In this document: piece by piece, positions 45,850-54,234 of the stretch
Layout: the number at the start of each line of letters is the position of its first letter
Position numbering within the stretch: position 1 is the first letter of the stretch
Source: Sandaracinobacteroides sayramensis
GTDB lineage: Bacteria; Pseudomonadota; Alphaproteobacteria; Sphingomonadales; Sphingomonadaceae
Length of the DNA stretch: 64,000 nt
Direction: 5' to 3'
NCBI RefSeq assembly: GCF_022014495.1
Contig: NZ_JAKLSQ010000009.1
Location: forward strand, 56,487-120,486
Translations under genes and position numbers: made by a program
Notes under the pieces: model-generated
Databases searched by the model: none
Told to the model about the DNA's origin: nothing
The model's input: only the letters and a program-made list of their open reading frames with translations

Positions 45850-46827
45850 ATGCGCCAGAGCGGCAAGCATCGCGCGCGCGGAGAAGCTGGCAGGAGCCAG
45901 CCCCCGGCAGAGCGCGCCAATCTTTACGACGAGGTGACGAACCGGATCGTTGCCGAACTTGAGGCGGGCCGCGTTCCTTGGGTCCAGCCTTGGGGCCGCC
46001 CCAATGGTCAAGGCTTCTCCGCCGCCCCCGGCCTTCCGCGCAATGCGCTCACCAGCCGCAATTACAGCGGCGTCAACGTGCTCATTCTCTGGGGCGCGGT
46101 TATCGAGTGCGGTTATCCTTCGCAATCGTGGCTGACCTTCCGCCAAGCCCTTGAAGCAGGCGGCAACGTCCGCAAGGGCGAGCGCGGGACCACCGTTGTC
46201 TATGCCGACCGCTTCACCCCCGAGGCCGAGAAGGAACGCGCACGCCTGACCGGCGACGAGGCCCGCGCCGTGCCCTTCCTCAAACGCTTCACCGTGTTCA
46301 ACGTCGCGCAATGCGAAGGCTTGCGCCCCGGCCTTGCCGCCGGCCCCGCGCCGCTCCCCGAACGCCAGATCGTGCCCGTCGCCGAAGCGGTTATTGCCGC
46401 ATCGGGCGTCGATTTCCGCATCGGCGGCAACCGTGCCTTCTATGTACCCGCGCATGATTATGTGCAGGTTCCGCCGCAACCCGCGTTCTTCGAGCAGATC
46501 AACTATTATCGCACCGCGCTGCACGAACTGACCCATTCGACCGGCCACGCCTCGCGCCTCGACCGCAAGATTCTCAACCCGTTCGGCAGCAAGGACTACG
46601 CCCGCGAGGAACTGGTCGCCGAAATGGGTAGCGCCTTCCTCTGCGCCGCGCTTGGCATCGAACCGACCGTGCGCCATGCCGATTATCTGGCATCATGGCT
46701 GGAGGTCTTGCGCGAGGACAATCGCGCCATCTTCTGCGCCGCGAGCGCGGCGAGCAAGGCCGCCGACTGGATAATGGCGCGCCATACCGAGGCCAGCGAA
46801 AGCGACGAGCGGAGGGCGGCGGCATGA
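45850..46827 (+). CDS. ardC: ArdC-like anti-restriction protein
   Basis: A 325-residue protein: an N-terminal ssDNA-binding ArdC domain (YDEVTNRIVAELEAGRVPWVQPW and NYSGVNVLILW) and a C-terminal zincin-like metallopeptidase domain with HELTH (225-229) followed by STGHASRLDR. ArdC protects incoming element DNA from host restriction. GGAGGATA precedes the ATG. Its stop overlaps the next gene. Confidence 0.9.
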   Translation: MRQSGKHRARGEAGRSQPPAERANLYDEVTNRIVAELEAGRVPWVQPWGRPNGQGFSAAPGLPRNALTSRNYSGVNVLILWGAVIECGYPSQSWLTFRQALEAGGNVRKGERGTTVVYADRFTPEAEKERARLTGDEARAVPFLKRFTVFNVAQCEGLRPGLAAGPAPLPERQIVPVAEAVIAASGVDFRIGGNRAFYVPAHDYVQVPPQPAFFEQINYYRTALHELTHSTGHASRLDRKILNPFGSKDYAREELVAEMGSAFLCAALGIEPTVRHADYLASWLEVLREDNRAIFCAASAASKAADWIMARHTEASESDERRAAA

Positions 46828-47246
46828 TCCTGCTGACCCCCGAACTGCGCTTCGCGCTGCGCGCGAACGACTTGGCCCGCTGCGCCGCCGCGCGCGATGG
46901 CGCGCCAGAACCCGATCCCGTTCCGCTGGTCAAATTCTTCAATCCCTTGGGCGCGGCAACATGGCTCGCGACCGAGCTTTACGATGATGACGACACGCTG
47001 TTCGGCCTTGCCGACTTGGGGTTCGGCTTTCCCGAACTCGGCACATTCAGCCTGTCCGAAATGGCGAGCGTCCGCTTGCCCTTCGGCCTGTTCATCGAGC
47101 GCGACGAGCATTTCGAACCGTTCGCCCCGCTCTCGACATGGGCCGAGACCGCGCGGCGGGCGGGCGCGATCATCTTCGCTGAAACCGAACTTCGCCGCGC
47201 GGCCGACAGCCGCAACGGCAAGGAGCTTCCGCCCCGAGGCGGGTGA
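46824..47246 (+). CDS. DUF2958 domain protein
   Basis: A 140-residue acidic protein with FNPLGAATWLATELYDDDDTLFGLADLGFGFPELG, matching DUF2958 proteins that travel with ardC and parB-like genes on conjugative elements. Function is unknown. The ATG overlaps the ardC stop (ATGA), indicating translational coupling. Confidence 0.85.
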   Translation: MILLTPELRFALRANDLARCAAARDGAPEPDPVPLVKFFNPLGAATWLATELYDDDDTLFGLADLGFGFPELGTFSLSEMASVRLPFGLFIERDEHFEPFAPLSTWAETARRAGAIIFAETELRRAADSRNGKELPPRGG

Positions 47247-47331
47247 CGCGCGGCGCGTTTCGCCGCATCGAGTGCCGGTCCCGCCCATCCAGCAAGACAA
47301 ACGGGACCGGCGCTCCAGAAGGAGCAGACCA

Positions 47332-49140
47332 ATGAAACTCGACTTTATCGACCTTGGCAAGCTGTCCGTCAGCAAGGCCAATATGCGCTACGCGAAGAAG
47401 GCGCCGGACGTGTCCGACATCCTTCCGACCGTCCGCGCGCGCGGCGTTCTCGTGCCGCTGATCGTGCGACCGAATTGCGGTCCCGATGCGTTCGAGATCG
47501 TCGCGGGCGCGCGGCGCTTCACCGCCGCGCAGATCGTCGCGGGCGAAACCGGCAGCGCCGACCCCTTGCCGTGCGCCATTCTCGAGAACGGCGACGATGC
47601 CGCCGCCATCGAGGCGTCGCTGATCGAGAATATCGCGCGGCTCGCGCCCGACGAGGTGACACGCTGGGAAACCTTCACCCGGCTGGTCAAGGAAGGCCGC
47701 GACGAAGCGGATATTTCCGCGACGTTCGGCATCCCCGAGCTTGGCGTCAAACGCATCCTCGCGCTCGGCAATCTCTTGCCGCGCATCCGCGACCTCTACC
47801 GCAAGGAAGAGATCAACGCGGCGACCGTCCGGCACCTGACCTTGGCGAGCACGAGCCAGCAAAAGGCATGGCTGGCGCTGTTCAGCGACCCCGACGCCTA
47901 TTGCCCGACCGGCCATCAGTTGAAGGACTGGCTGTTCGGCGGCGCGTCGATCAAGGTCGAACATGCCCTGTTCGACGTCGAGAGGCTCAAGCTCGCGATC
48001 ATCGCCGACCTGTTCGGCGAGGATCGCTTTTTCGCCGACGCCGACGCCTTCTGGCGCGAGCAGGACGCGGCCATCGAGGATCGCCGCGAAGCCTATCTCG
48101 ACGAGGGATGGAGCGATGTCGTGATCGTCCCGCGCGGCGAATACTTCCATCGCTACGAGTTTGTGAAGGCTCCCAAGCGCAAGGGGGCGCGCGTCTATAT
48201 CGACGTGCGCGCGAGCGGCGAGGTGGACTTTTACGAGGGCTATGTCACGTCGAAGGAGGCCAAGCGGCTCGAACGCGGCGAGCCGATCGACACCGCTCCC
48301 AAGGTGCCGCGCCCCGAGGTGACGAGCACGATGCAGACCTATATCGACCTGCATCGCCACGCGGCCGTGCGCGCCGCGCTGACCCGTCACCCCAAGGTCG
48401 CGCTGCGCTTGATGGTGGCGCACGCCATCGTCGGTTCGCCGCTTTGGACCATCAAGCCCGAGCCGCAGACCGCGCGCAACGATTTGGTTGCCGAAAGCGT
48501 CGAAACCTGCCGCGCGGAAACCGACTTCGATACGAAGCGCCGCGCCGTATTGGACCTTCTCGGCTTCTCGCCCGAGGAACCGACCGTGGCCGGCGGCAAC
48601 GGCGACGACTTCGGACTTGTCGGCGTGTTCCTCCGCTTGCTCGACGTGCCCGACCGCGCCGTCATGGACGTGGTGGTGATCGTCATGGGCGAAACGCTCG
48701 CCAGCGGCAGCGCCGCCGTCGAGGCGGTGGGCGGCGAGATCGGCGTCGATATGGCCCGCTACTGGCAGGCCGACGACGCCTTTTTCGAGTGTGTCCGCGA
48801 CAAGGAGGTGCTGACCCGCATCGTCGCCGAGGTGGCGGGCGAACCTGTCGCCGCCGCCAATGCGAAGGAACCGGGCAAGGTCTTGAAGCGCATCGTCCGC
48901 GACCATCTGGACGGCACGAACGGACGGCCCAAGGTCGAGGGTTGGGTGCCGAAATGGATGGCGTTCCCGCCCGCTGCCTATACGGCGCGCGGCGGCGTCG
49001 GCACCGTCGCGGCTCATGCCAAGGTGCTCGCGGCGCGCCCCGACCGCGAGCCGGAACCGACCGGCCCCGGCGCGGTGATTGCGCTTCCGGCCCCTGCCAA
49101 GGCCGAGCCGCAGGAACAGCCCGAGCGCGAAGCCGCATGA
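47332..49140 (+). CDS. ParB-like (Spo0J/RepB) domain protein, large
   Basis: A 602-residue protein. The N-terminal ParB/sulfiredoxin-type domain is clear: NMRYAKKAPDVSDILPTVRARGVLVPLIVR, EIVAGARRF and EASLIENIARLAPDE, followed by a helix-turn-helix region (ISATFGIPELGVKRILALGNLLP). The C-terminal half is lineage-specific, ending in a Pro/Ala-rich tail. It may segregate or regulate the element, or act as a nuclease as in some ParB-like proteins. GGAG precedes the ATG by nine bases. Confidence 0.87.
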   Translation: MKLDFIDLGKLSVSKANMRYAKKAPDVSDILPTVRARGVLVPLIVRPNCGPDAFEIVAGARRFTAAQIVAGETGSADPLPCAILENGDDAAAIEASLIENIARLAPDEVTRWETFTRLVKEGRDEADISATFGIPELGVKRILALGNLLPRIRDLYRKEEINAATVRHLTLASTSQQKAWLALFSDPDAYCPTGHQLKDWLFGGASIKVEHALFDVERLKLAIIADLFGEDRFFADADAFWREQDAAIEDRREAYLDEGWSDVVIVPRGEYFHRYEFVKAPKRKGARVYIDVRASGEVDFYEGYVTSKEAKRLERGEPIDTAPKVPRPEVTSTMQTYIDLHRHAAVRAALTRHPKVALRLMVAHAIVGSPLWTIKPEPQTARNDLVAESVETCRAETDFDTKRRAVLDLLGFSPEEPTVAGGNGDDFGLVGVFLRLLDVPDRAVMDVVVIVMGETLASGSAAVEAVGGEIGVDMARYWQADDAFFECVRDKEVLTRIVAEVAGEPVAAANAKEPGKVLKRIVRDHLDGTNGRPKVEGWVPKWMAFPPAAYTARGGVGTVAAHAKVLAARPDREPEPTGPGAVIALPAPAKAEPQEQPEREAA

Positions 49141-49250
49141 AACTGGACGGGCGGCGGCGCACCCGCCGCCCGTTCCGCCCCCCATAAAATCGCCGCGCCG
49201 CTCGGCCGCAAGCGGCCCTCGCAGCGCGGATTTCAGACAGGAGACTTGTC

Positions 49251-49718
49251 ATGGCCGACCGTGTTTCGGCATCCATCACCATCGGCGGGACGCTCCCCGC
49301 CAGCCAGCTTCCCGCCTTCGCCGAGGCCATCGCGAACGAAGGGCTGTCCACCGAATGGGACGGCGAACCCTTCGCGCTCGGCGATCTGCCCGAGGGCGAG
49401 CCCTTGGCGCTCATGGCGCACGAGGTCGCCTGGGGGCGGTTCGAGGGACTCGAAGCCTTCTGCATCGCGCATGGGCTTTTCTTCGCGCGCTGGTCGGGCG
49501 CCTATGCCTGCCAGTGGGGTGCGGAACGCACCGTGTTCACCGGCAGCGGCGAACCGCAAAGCTACGCTGCCGACGAGGACGACTATATCCTCATGGGGCG
49601 CTGCACCGCCGAGCGATTGGGCAGCTATGCGGCGATCATCGCGCATTTCGATGCGGCCGACTTCGCGGTGCCCCCGCTTGTCATCACGCCCGAACGGGAG
49701 GAGGCGAGCAATGGCTGA
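49251..49718 (+). CDS. Hypothetical protein of the conjugative element
   Basis: A 155-residue acidic, soluble protein beginning MADRVSASITIGGTLP. GGAG lies seven bases before the ATG. I recognise no domain. It overlaps the next gene by eight bases and sits in the ardC-parB segment, so it is probably co-expressed accessory transfer protein. A GC-rich hairpin (49148-49171) lies just upstream. Confidence 0.7.
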   Translation: MADRVSASITIGGTLPASQLPAFAEAIANEGLSTEWDGEPFALGDLPEGEPLALMAHEVAWGRFEGLEAFCIAHGLFFARWSGAYACQWGAERTVFTGSGEPQSYAADEDDYILMGRCTAERLGSYAAIIAHFDAADFAVPPLVITPEREEASNG

Positions 49719-50214
49719 CATCTGGATTCAGGGCAGCTTCGCCTTTCGCTGCACCGCCGCCGAGTGCGCGCTGATCGAGGAAGTCGCAAACGCTGGCTAC
49801 GCGCTGGCGAATGACGACGCGCCCGATCCGCCGAGCGCGGCGCTGCTCGCAGCCTTTCCGCCGGACGATGCGAACGTGCCGTGGAGCGGGTTTCGCGAGG
49901 CGTTCAACGATCCCGAATTTCCCACCATCGGAGCCGATTTCATCGCGGAAACCTGCCCCGACGACCCAGCCGTGCGGATCGTGTGTTTCGCCAGCATGGA
50001 CGATTTCGACGCCTATGCTATCGCCGTGGTCGTCCAGCGATGTTGCGCCGAAACGTTGTCCAAGGGGCCGATAGGCTTTGATTGGGCGATGACCTGTTCC
50101 AAGCCCCGCATCGGTGAATTCGGCAGCGGCTGGTGCGCGATTTTCGCAGACCGCATCGAGATCGAGGCGACCAACGAGCCGCTGGCGCGCGCGCTCGCGG
50201 GCGACGGCAACTAG
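49711..50214 (+). CDS. Hypothetical protein of the conjugative element
   Basis: A 167-residue acidic protein with an opening WIQGSFAFRCTAAECALIEEV that resembles the first part of the preceding gene's architecture (short, acidic, no membrane segment). It has several cysteines but no clear metal motif. Good ribosome site (GGAGGAG) nine bases before the ATG. Function unknown. Confidence 0.7.
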   Translation: MADIWIQGSFAFRCTAAECALIEEVANAGYALANDDAPDPPSAALLAAFPPDDANVPWSGFREAFNDPEFPTIGADFIAETCPDDPAVRIVCFASMDDFDAYAIAVVVQRCCAETLSKGPIGFDWAMTCSKPRIGEFGSGWCAIFADRIEIEATNEPLARALAGDGN

Positions 50215-50267
50215 CCCAAATCGCGCCGCACCGCGCGCTCGCGTGCCGAAAACCCCCGCCGCCTGAC

Positions 50268-50495
50268 CTACCGGGCGGTGCGGCGGATCACCGTCCGGGT
50301 GCTTCCGCATAGCGTGCATTCGTCCTTCTGCCGCTCGAATCCGCGCGTGCCGCCGAGCGCGCGGGTGACGACATTGGCCTGTGCGGTAACCCACAGGTTG
50401 AGCCGGTCAGTCACGCAGGCATCGCACACCGCCGCGCCGTCCAGCCGCACGATCAGCCGTTCGATCTGCCCCGCAATCGTCGTTCCTTCGTTCAT
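50268..50495 (-). CDS. Small zinc-ribbon-like protein
   Basis: A 75-residue protein on the reverse strand with two CxxC pairs (CDAC and CTLC) about 44 residues apart, which could bind one zinc. The rest is polar with a conserved-looking helix between the pairs. It faces the preceding gene and converges on it. Likely a real small gene because the four cysteines are ordered; function unknown. Confidence 0.55.
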   Translation of the reverse strand: MNEGTTIAGQIERLIVRLDGAAVCDACVTDRLNLWVTAQANVVTRALGGTRGFERQKDECTLCGSTRTVIRRTAR

Positions 50496-50856
50496 CGCCG
50501 TGAGGCTATAGCCGCCGCTTCGTGGCCGCGAAAGCAATCATGGCTTCCCGGAAGGACGCCGGACTGGGCTTCCTGTCCGCGCGCGCATCTCGTCCTTTCG
50601 TGTCTCACCACCCCGTCGCCGGCTCCTTGGGCGCATGACCTGGGACGGCCGCGCGCCCCGCGAAACCATCGCGCGGAACTGATTTCCCCGCGCCGCTTTG
50701 GCGGCGCTCCTCGCGGCCGCTTCGCTCCAAATCAGCCCCGCGCTTCCGGTCCTCCGCTTCGCTTCGGCCTGCGGTTCGCAGCGCGCTCAAGGGCCGTCCC
50801 TTCGGTCCGCCCATCGCCCGGCATCGGGTCGGGCGACTGTGTGAAGGAGACGAGAA
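50496..50856. other. Intergenic region upstream of the DUF736 gene
   Basis: No gene that I can support. The segment is GC-rich with several small inverted repeats and ends with GAAGGAGACGAG just before the DUF736 ATG. Promoters for both flanking genes may lie here. Confidence 0.4.
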
Positions 50857-51177
50857 ATGCCCGCAATCGGTCATGTCCAGCGCCAGAACGACGGTTCGTT
50901 CCGGGGCGCCTTGAAGACGCTTTCGGTCAATGCCGAGATCGCCATCATCCCCAATCGCGGTAAGACCGGGGACCAGCCCGACTACCGCGTGCTGTCGAAC
51001 GGCGTCGAACTGGGCGGCGGCTGGATCCGCACCGGCGAGGTGAGCCAGCGCGAATATGTCCGCCTCGCCATGTCAGCCCCCGAACTTGGCGGCCGCACCC
51101 TCTACGCCAATCTCGGCCGCGCCGCCGGGCAGGACGACGACGACGCGTTCGCTGTCATCTGGAACCCCGGCGACTGA
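50857..51177 (+). CDS. DUF736 family protein
   Basis: A 106-residue protein whose opening, PAIGHVQRQNDGSFRGALKTL, and tail (TLYANLGRAAGQDDDDAFAVIWN) match DUF736, a small family almost always found beside relaxase genes of alphaproteobacterial conjugative elements. Function unknown. Strong ribosome site AAGGAGA. A terminator follows it. Confidence 0.9.
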   Translation: MPAIGHVQRQNDGSFRGALKTLSVNAEIAIIPNRGKTGDQPDYRVLSNGVELGGGWIRTGEVSQREYVRLAMSAPELGGRTLYANLGRAAGQDDDDAFAVIWNPGD

Positions 51178-51188
51178 GCCGGATCGCT

Positions 51189-51219
51189 CCCGCGCCGGTC
51201 ACCCGGCGCGGGGCTTTCC
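51189..51219 (+). terminator. Terminator after the DUF736 gene
   Basis: CCCGCGCCGG (51189-51198), four-base loop, CCGGCGCGGG (51203-51212), then GCTTTCC. Perfect 10-bp stem with a short T-run, 11 bases after the stop codon. Confidence 0.7.
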
Positions 51220-51509
51220 TCATGCCTTGAGGGCTCGGCGTGGGCCTTTTCCTGCACCGGAACGCGCTTGCGGGCCTGCAGAGAGGAAGAAATCCGCTCA
51301 GCAAGCACCGAGTATCCGGCGGCGAACGGACCGCCTCAACCATCGACGGTTCCCCCAATTTTCACGCCACCTGCGTTCCGCTTCGCTCCACTCCGGCGAC
51401 GAGAAAATCGGCTCCCCCGTCGCCCGCTTCGCGGCCGCTGCGCGGTGGTTGACCCGACCCGCTCCCCGCCGGGCGATGGCTCATCTTTCGCTTGTATCAG
51501 GAGGATGAG
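51220..51509. other. Intergenic spacer before the 53-aa gene
   Basis: About 290 GC-rich bases with no gene that I can support. It ends with the ribosome site AGGAGG of the next small gene. Confidence 0.4.
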
Positions 51510-51671
51510 ATGTCGGTTGAACAACAGATCGAGGAGCTTCGCGCGGAGCTTTCATGGTGCGATGACGCGGCAGAACGGCGGCAGATCGAAGCCGAATTAA
51601 GGGCCGCTGAGAAGAGGCTGAAGCGGTGCAATCGGGCGCTGCGTCAGGCCGAACAGGCAGGCTGGCAATAA
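51510..51671 (+). CDS. Small coiled-coil protein (53 aa)
   Basis: An ATG at 51510 preceded by a perfect AGGAGG (51499-51504) opens a 53-codon frame ending TAA. The peptide is almost wholly helical with repeated Glu, Arg, Leu and Ala at heptad-like spacing (IEELRAELSWCDDAAERRQ, then EAELRAAEKRLKRC) and two cysteines. It looks like a short coiled coil. It sits just before the presumed oriT and relaxase gene and could be a transfer accessory protein. Confidence 0.6.
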   Translation: MSVEQQIEELRAELSWCDDAAERRQIEAELRAAEKRLKRCNRALRQAEQAGWQ

Positions 51672-52017
51672 GGCGATGCGCTGTTGAAGGGGCAGGTTCG
51701 CGGGAGTGGTGCCGCATGGCGCCGCTCCCCTTTTCTAATCGGGAAGGCGGGAAGGCAAAGCGGGCGTCTGGGGCGGCAGGTGGCAGTCGGGCTTGACGGC
51801 AAGATAGAGGCAAAATCTCGCGATTTTGTAAGTGTTTGTCTGCACATCGTTTTTTGAAGGCTTTTGCGAGACTCGCCCTTTGAGTGCGAGACAGGGTTGC
51901 CAGGAATGGCGGTTTTCTGGGCTTTTCCGATCCCAATCGCGAGACTCCTTGCGCTCTGGCGAGGACGCGCCATTCTTATCGGCGGGGAGCGTCATTCCGG
52001 TATGGAAGGACGCCGCT
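51672..52017 (+). other. Candidate origin of transfer (oriT) region
   Basis: These 346 non-coding bases directly precede the relaxase gene, the usual place for oriT. They contain a perfect inverted repeat CAAAATC, TCGC, GATTTTG (51811-51828), three direct copies of GCGAGAC (51866, 51886, 51939) and an AT-rich patch (51840-51860). The nick site cannot be identified by eye. Confidence 0.45.
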
Positions 52018-53982
52018 ATGCGCGATGATGAGTTCGAACCGCACCTGGGCCGGATGCGCTGCCGGGGCAAGGAGCAGCGCTACCTGAGCCGCGTCGTGAA
52101 AGCGGCAAAGCGCGCAGGGCTAAAAACCGGCAGGCGTGGCCGCTTCGACGGCAGCCGGATCGGACGTGGCGCGAGCGTTGCACGGGTGCTCAGATCGCGC
52201 GACCGATTGGGCGCGTTCCGGTCGCGCCGCGTGATCGTCAAGATACGGCCTGTTGGACTTGGCGGGAAAGGTATGGGCGGCGCGAAGGCGCACTTGCGTT
52301 ATATCCAGCGCGATGGCGTGACCCGCGAGGGCGAGCCCGGCGCGCTCTATTCGGCCGACGAGGATGTCGCCGACGGCAAGGTGTTCCTCGAACGCTGCGA
52401 CGGCGACCGCCGCCAGTTTCGATTCATCGTGTCGGCCGAGGACGCCGACCAATATCCGGACTTGAAGCCCTTTGTGCGCAGGCTGATGACGCAGATGGAG
52501 CAGGATCTCGGCACGAGGCTGGATTGGGTGGCAGTCGACCATTTCAATACCGGCCATCCGCACACGCATATCGTTGTGCGCGGCGTGAATGACCGGGGCG
52601 AAAATCTGCTGATCGCGCGCGAATATATTTCGCACGGGGCCAGGCAACGCGCGATCGAGATCGCCAACCTCGACCTCGGGCCGCGCACCGACCTTGAAAT
52701 CGAGGAGCGGCTTCGCAGCGATACTGGCGTGGAGCGGCTGACCGCGATCGACCGACGGCTGATCCGCGACATGGATAGTATGCGCCTGGTCAGCGCGAGC
52801 GACAGCGACCCGTTTCACCAATCGGTTCGCGTCGGCCGCTTGCAGAAACTTGGGCGCATGGGACTCGCCTCGCATATCGGCAGCGACACCTGGCGGCTCG
52901 AGCCCGACCTCGCGAACACACTGCGCCGGATCGGGGAGCGTGGCGATATCATCCGTACCATGCAGCGCGAGCTGACCGCGCGGAAGCTCGACTGTGCCGC
53001 GGCCGATCGCGTCATCTATGATCCGACGGCGCAGGAAGCCGCGCCGATTATCGGCCGCGTTATCATGCGGGGATTGGCGGACGAGCATGAAGACCGCCAT
53101 TATCTGCTAATCGACGGCATCGACGGGCGCACGCACTATGCCGAGATCGGCGAGGGCGAGATGGTCGATCCGACCCCCGAAAACGCCATCGTCCGGATCG
53201 TGCCGCGTGAGGGCGGCGTTCGCCCGGTCGATCGCACGATTGTCGAAGTCGCCGCCGCGAACGACGGACGCTACACGATCGACGCGCATTTGCAGCAGGA
53301 CCCGAGCGCCAGTGAAGGCTTCGCCGAAACCCATGTCCGCCGGCTGGAGGCGATGCGGAAGATCGCCCGCAATGTCGAACGCGATCCCGATGGAAGCTGG
53401 ATCGTCACGCCCGATCATCTTGACAAGGTGGTTCGGTTCGAGGCGCGCCAACTCCACGACCGGCCCGTCGCCATCGAGGCGCTGTCGACCGTCCCGCTCG
53501 ACAATCTGCCAGCGGCCGAGGCCGCGACCTGGCTCGATCGTGAGCTGGTTGCCGCCAGCCCAGCGCCGGTGCGCGATGCCGGGTTCGGCCGCGAGGTTCG
53601 TTCAGCGCAGGCGATGCGACGGCAATGGCTGATCACCGAACAGCTTGCAGACGAACAGGATGGGCAGACGGTCTATCGGCGAGGGATGCTCGCCGCGCTC
53701 CAGCGGCGAGAATTGCTGCGTGTCGCCCGCCAGCTCTCCGACAAGTTAGGCGTTCCGTTCGCCGAGGCCAGAGAGGGGGAGGCTGTTCAAGGCAGGCTCG
53801 TGCGCGCAGTCGAGATGACGAGTGGTCGCCATGCGCTCATCGAACGGTCGCGCGATTTCACGCTGGTGCCGTGGCGCTCTGTTCTCGATCGCCATGTCGG
53901 CAAATCGGTCTCGGGCATCATGCGCGACGGCGGGATCAACTGGACACTCGGGCGGCAGCGCAGCGGGCCGAGCGTCTCCTGA
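52018..53982 (+). CDS. Relaxase / mobilisation nuclease (VirD2-like, DUF3363)
   Basis: A 654-residue relaxase. The N-terminal region is very basic; the metal-binding histidines lie in HFNTGHPHTHIVVRG (H175, H180, H182, H184), preceded by AHLRYIQRDG. The C-terminal half matches the DUF3363 region of alphaproteobacterial relaxases. It nicks oriT and pilots the strand into the recipient. ATG 52018 follows GGAAGGA; the frame is open further upstream through the candidate oriT, which argues against an earlier start. Confidence 0.88.
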   Translation: MRDDEFEPHLGRMRCRGKEQRYLSRVVKAAKRAGLKTGRRGRFDGSRIGRGASVARVLRSRDRLGAFRSRRVIVKIRPVGLGGKGMGGAKAHLRYIQRDGVTREGEPGALYSADEDVADGKVFLERCDGDRRQFRFIVSAEDADQYPDLKPFVRRLMTQMEQDLGTRLDWVAVDHFNTGHPHTHIVVRGVNDRGENLLIAREYISHGARQRAIEIANLDLGPRTDLEIEERLRSDTGVERLTAIDRRLIRDMDSMRLVSASDSDPFHQSVRVGRLQKLGRMGLASHIGSDTWRLEPDLANTLRRIGERGDIIRTMQRELTARKLDCAAADRVIYDPTAQEAAPIIGRVIMRGLADEHEDRHYLLIDGIDGRTHYAEIGEGEMVDPTPENAIVRIVPREGGVRPVDRTIVEVAAANDGRYTIDAHLQQDPSASEGFAETHVRRLEAMRKIARNVERDPDGSWIVTPDHLDKVVRFEARQLHDRPVAIEALSTVPLDNLPAAEAATWLDRELVAASPAPVRDAGFGREVRSAQAMRRQWLITEQLADEQDGQTVYRRGMLAALQRRELLRVARQLSDKLGVPFAEAREGEAVQGRLVRAVEMTSGRHALIERSRDFTLVPWRSVLDRHVGKSVSGIMRDGGINWTLGRQRSGPSVS

Positions 53983-54004
53983 TCCGGAGGATTCGGGCTT
54001 CCTA

Positions 54005-54040
54005 TTTTCATGAAATTATGTTTTCATGGATTCATGAAAA
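54005..54040. promoter_or_regulatory. TTTTCATG repeats overlapping the RHH gene start
   Basis: A perfect inverted repeat TTTTCATG, GATT, CATGAAAA (54021-54040) covers the start codon at 54034, and a third half-site, TTTTCATGAA, lies at 54005-54014. The pattern suits autoregulation by a ribbon-helix-helix dimer, encoded here. Confidence 0.55.
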
Positions 54041-54234
54041 ATATCGCAGCGCAAACCGATGTCGGCGACGAGCATCTTCAGGTGCAGATTCCTGCCGTTA
54101 CGAAACGCGATCTCGGTCAACGGTCGCTCGATTCCCGCGAGCCGATCCGGATGATCGTACTGCGGGCACTTGAAGCCTATGGCGTGAGCGTCCCCGCAGG
54201 CGCGATATCGGATCGCCGGAAGGGCAGGCGATGA
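54034..54234 (+). CDS. Small ribbon-helix-helix-like protein
   Basis: A 66-residue protein whose centre, LQVQIPAVTKRDLGQRSLD then REPIRMIVLRALEAYGV, has the strand-helix-helix pattern of RHH DNA-binding proteins. The start at 54034 is preferred because the RHH pattern begins soon after; an ATG at 54010 is in frame. No Shine-Dalgarno is visible, so it may be leaderless. It overlaps the next gene by four bases (ATGA) and probably represses its own operon. Confidence 0.6.
   Translation: MKNIAAQTDVGDEHLQVQIPAVTKRDLGQRSLDSREPIRMIVLRALEAYGVSVPAGAISDRRKGRR

Noticed and set aside
45492-45920. Reverse frame of 142 codons upstream of ardC
   Set aside because: Composition typical of a GC-rich shadow and it overlaps the ardC start.
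50605-50874. Reverse frame of 89 codons before DUF736
   Set aside because: Low-complexity Arg/Gly/Pro product, overlaps the DUF736 ribosome site and has no ribosome site of its own.
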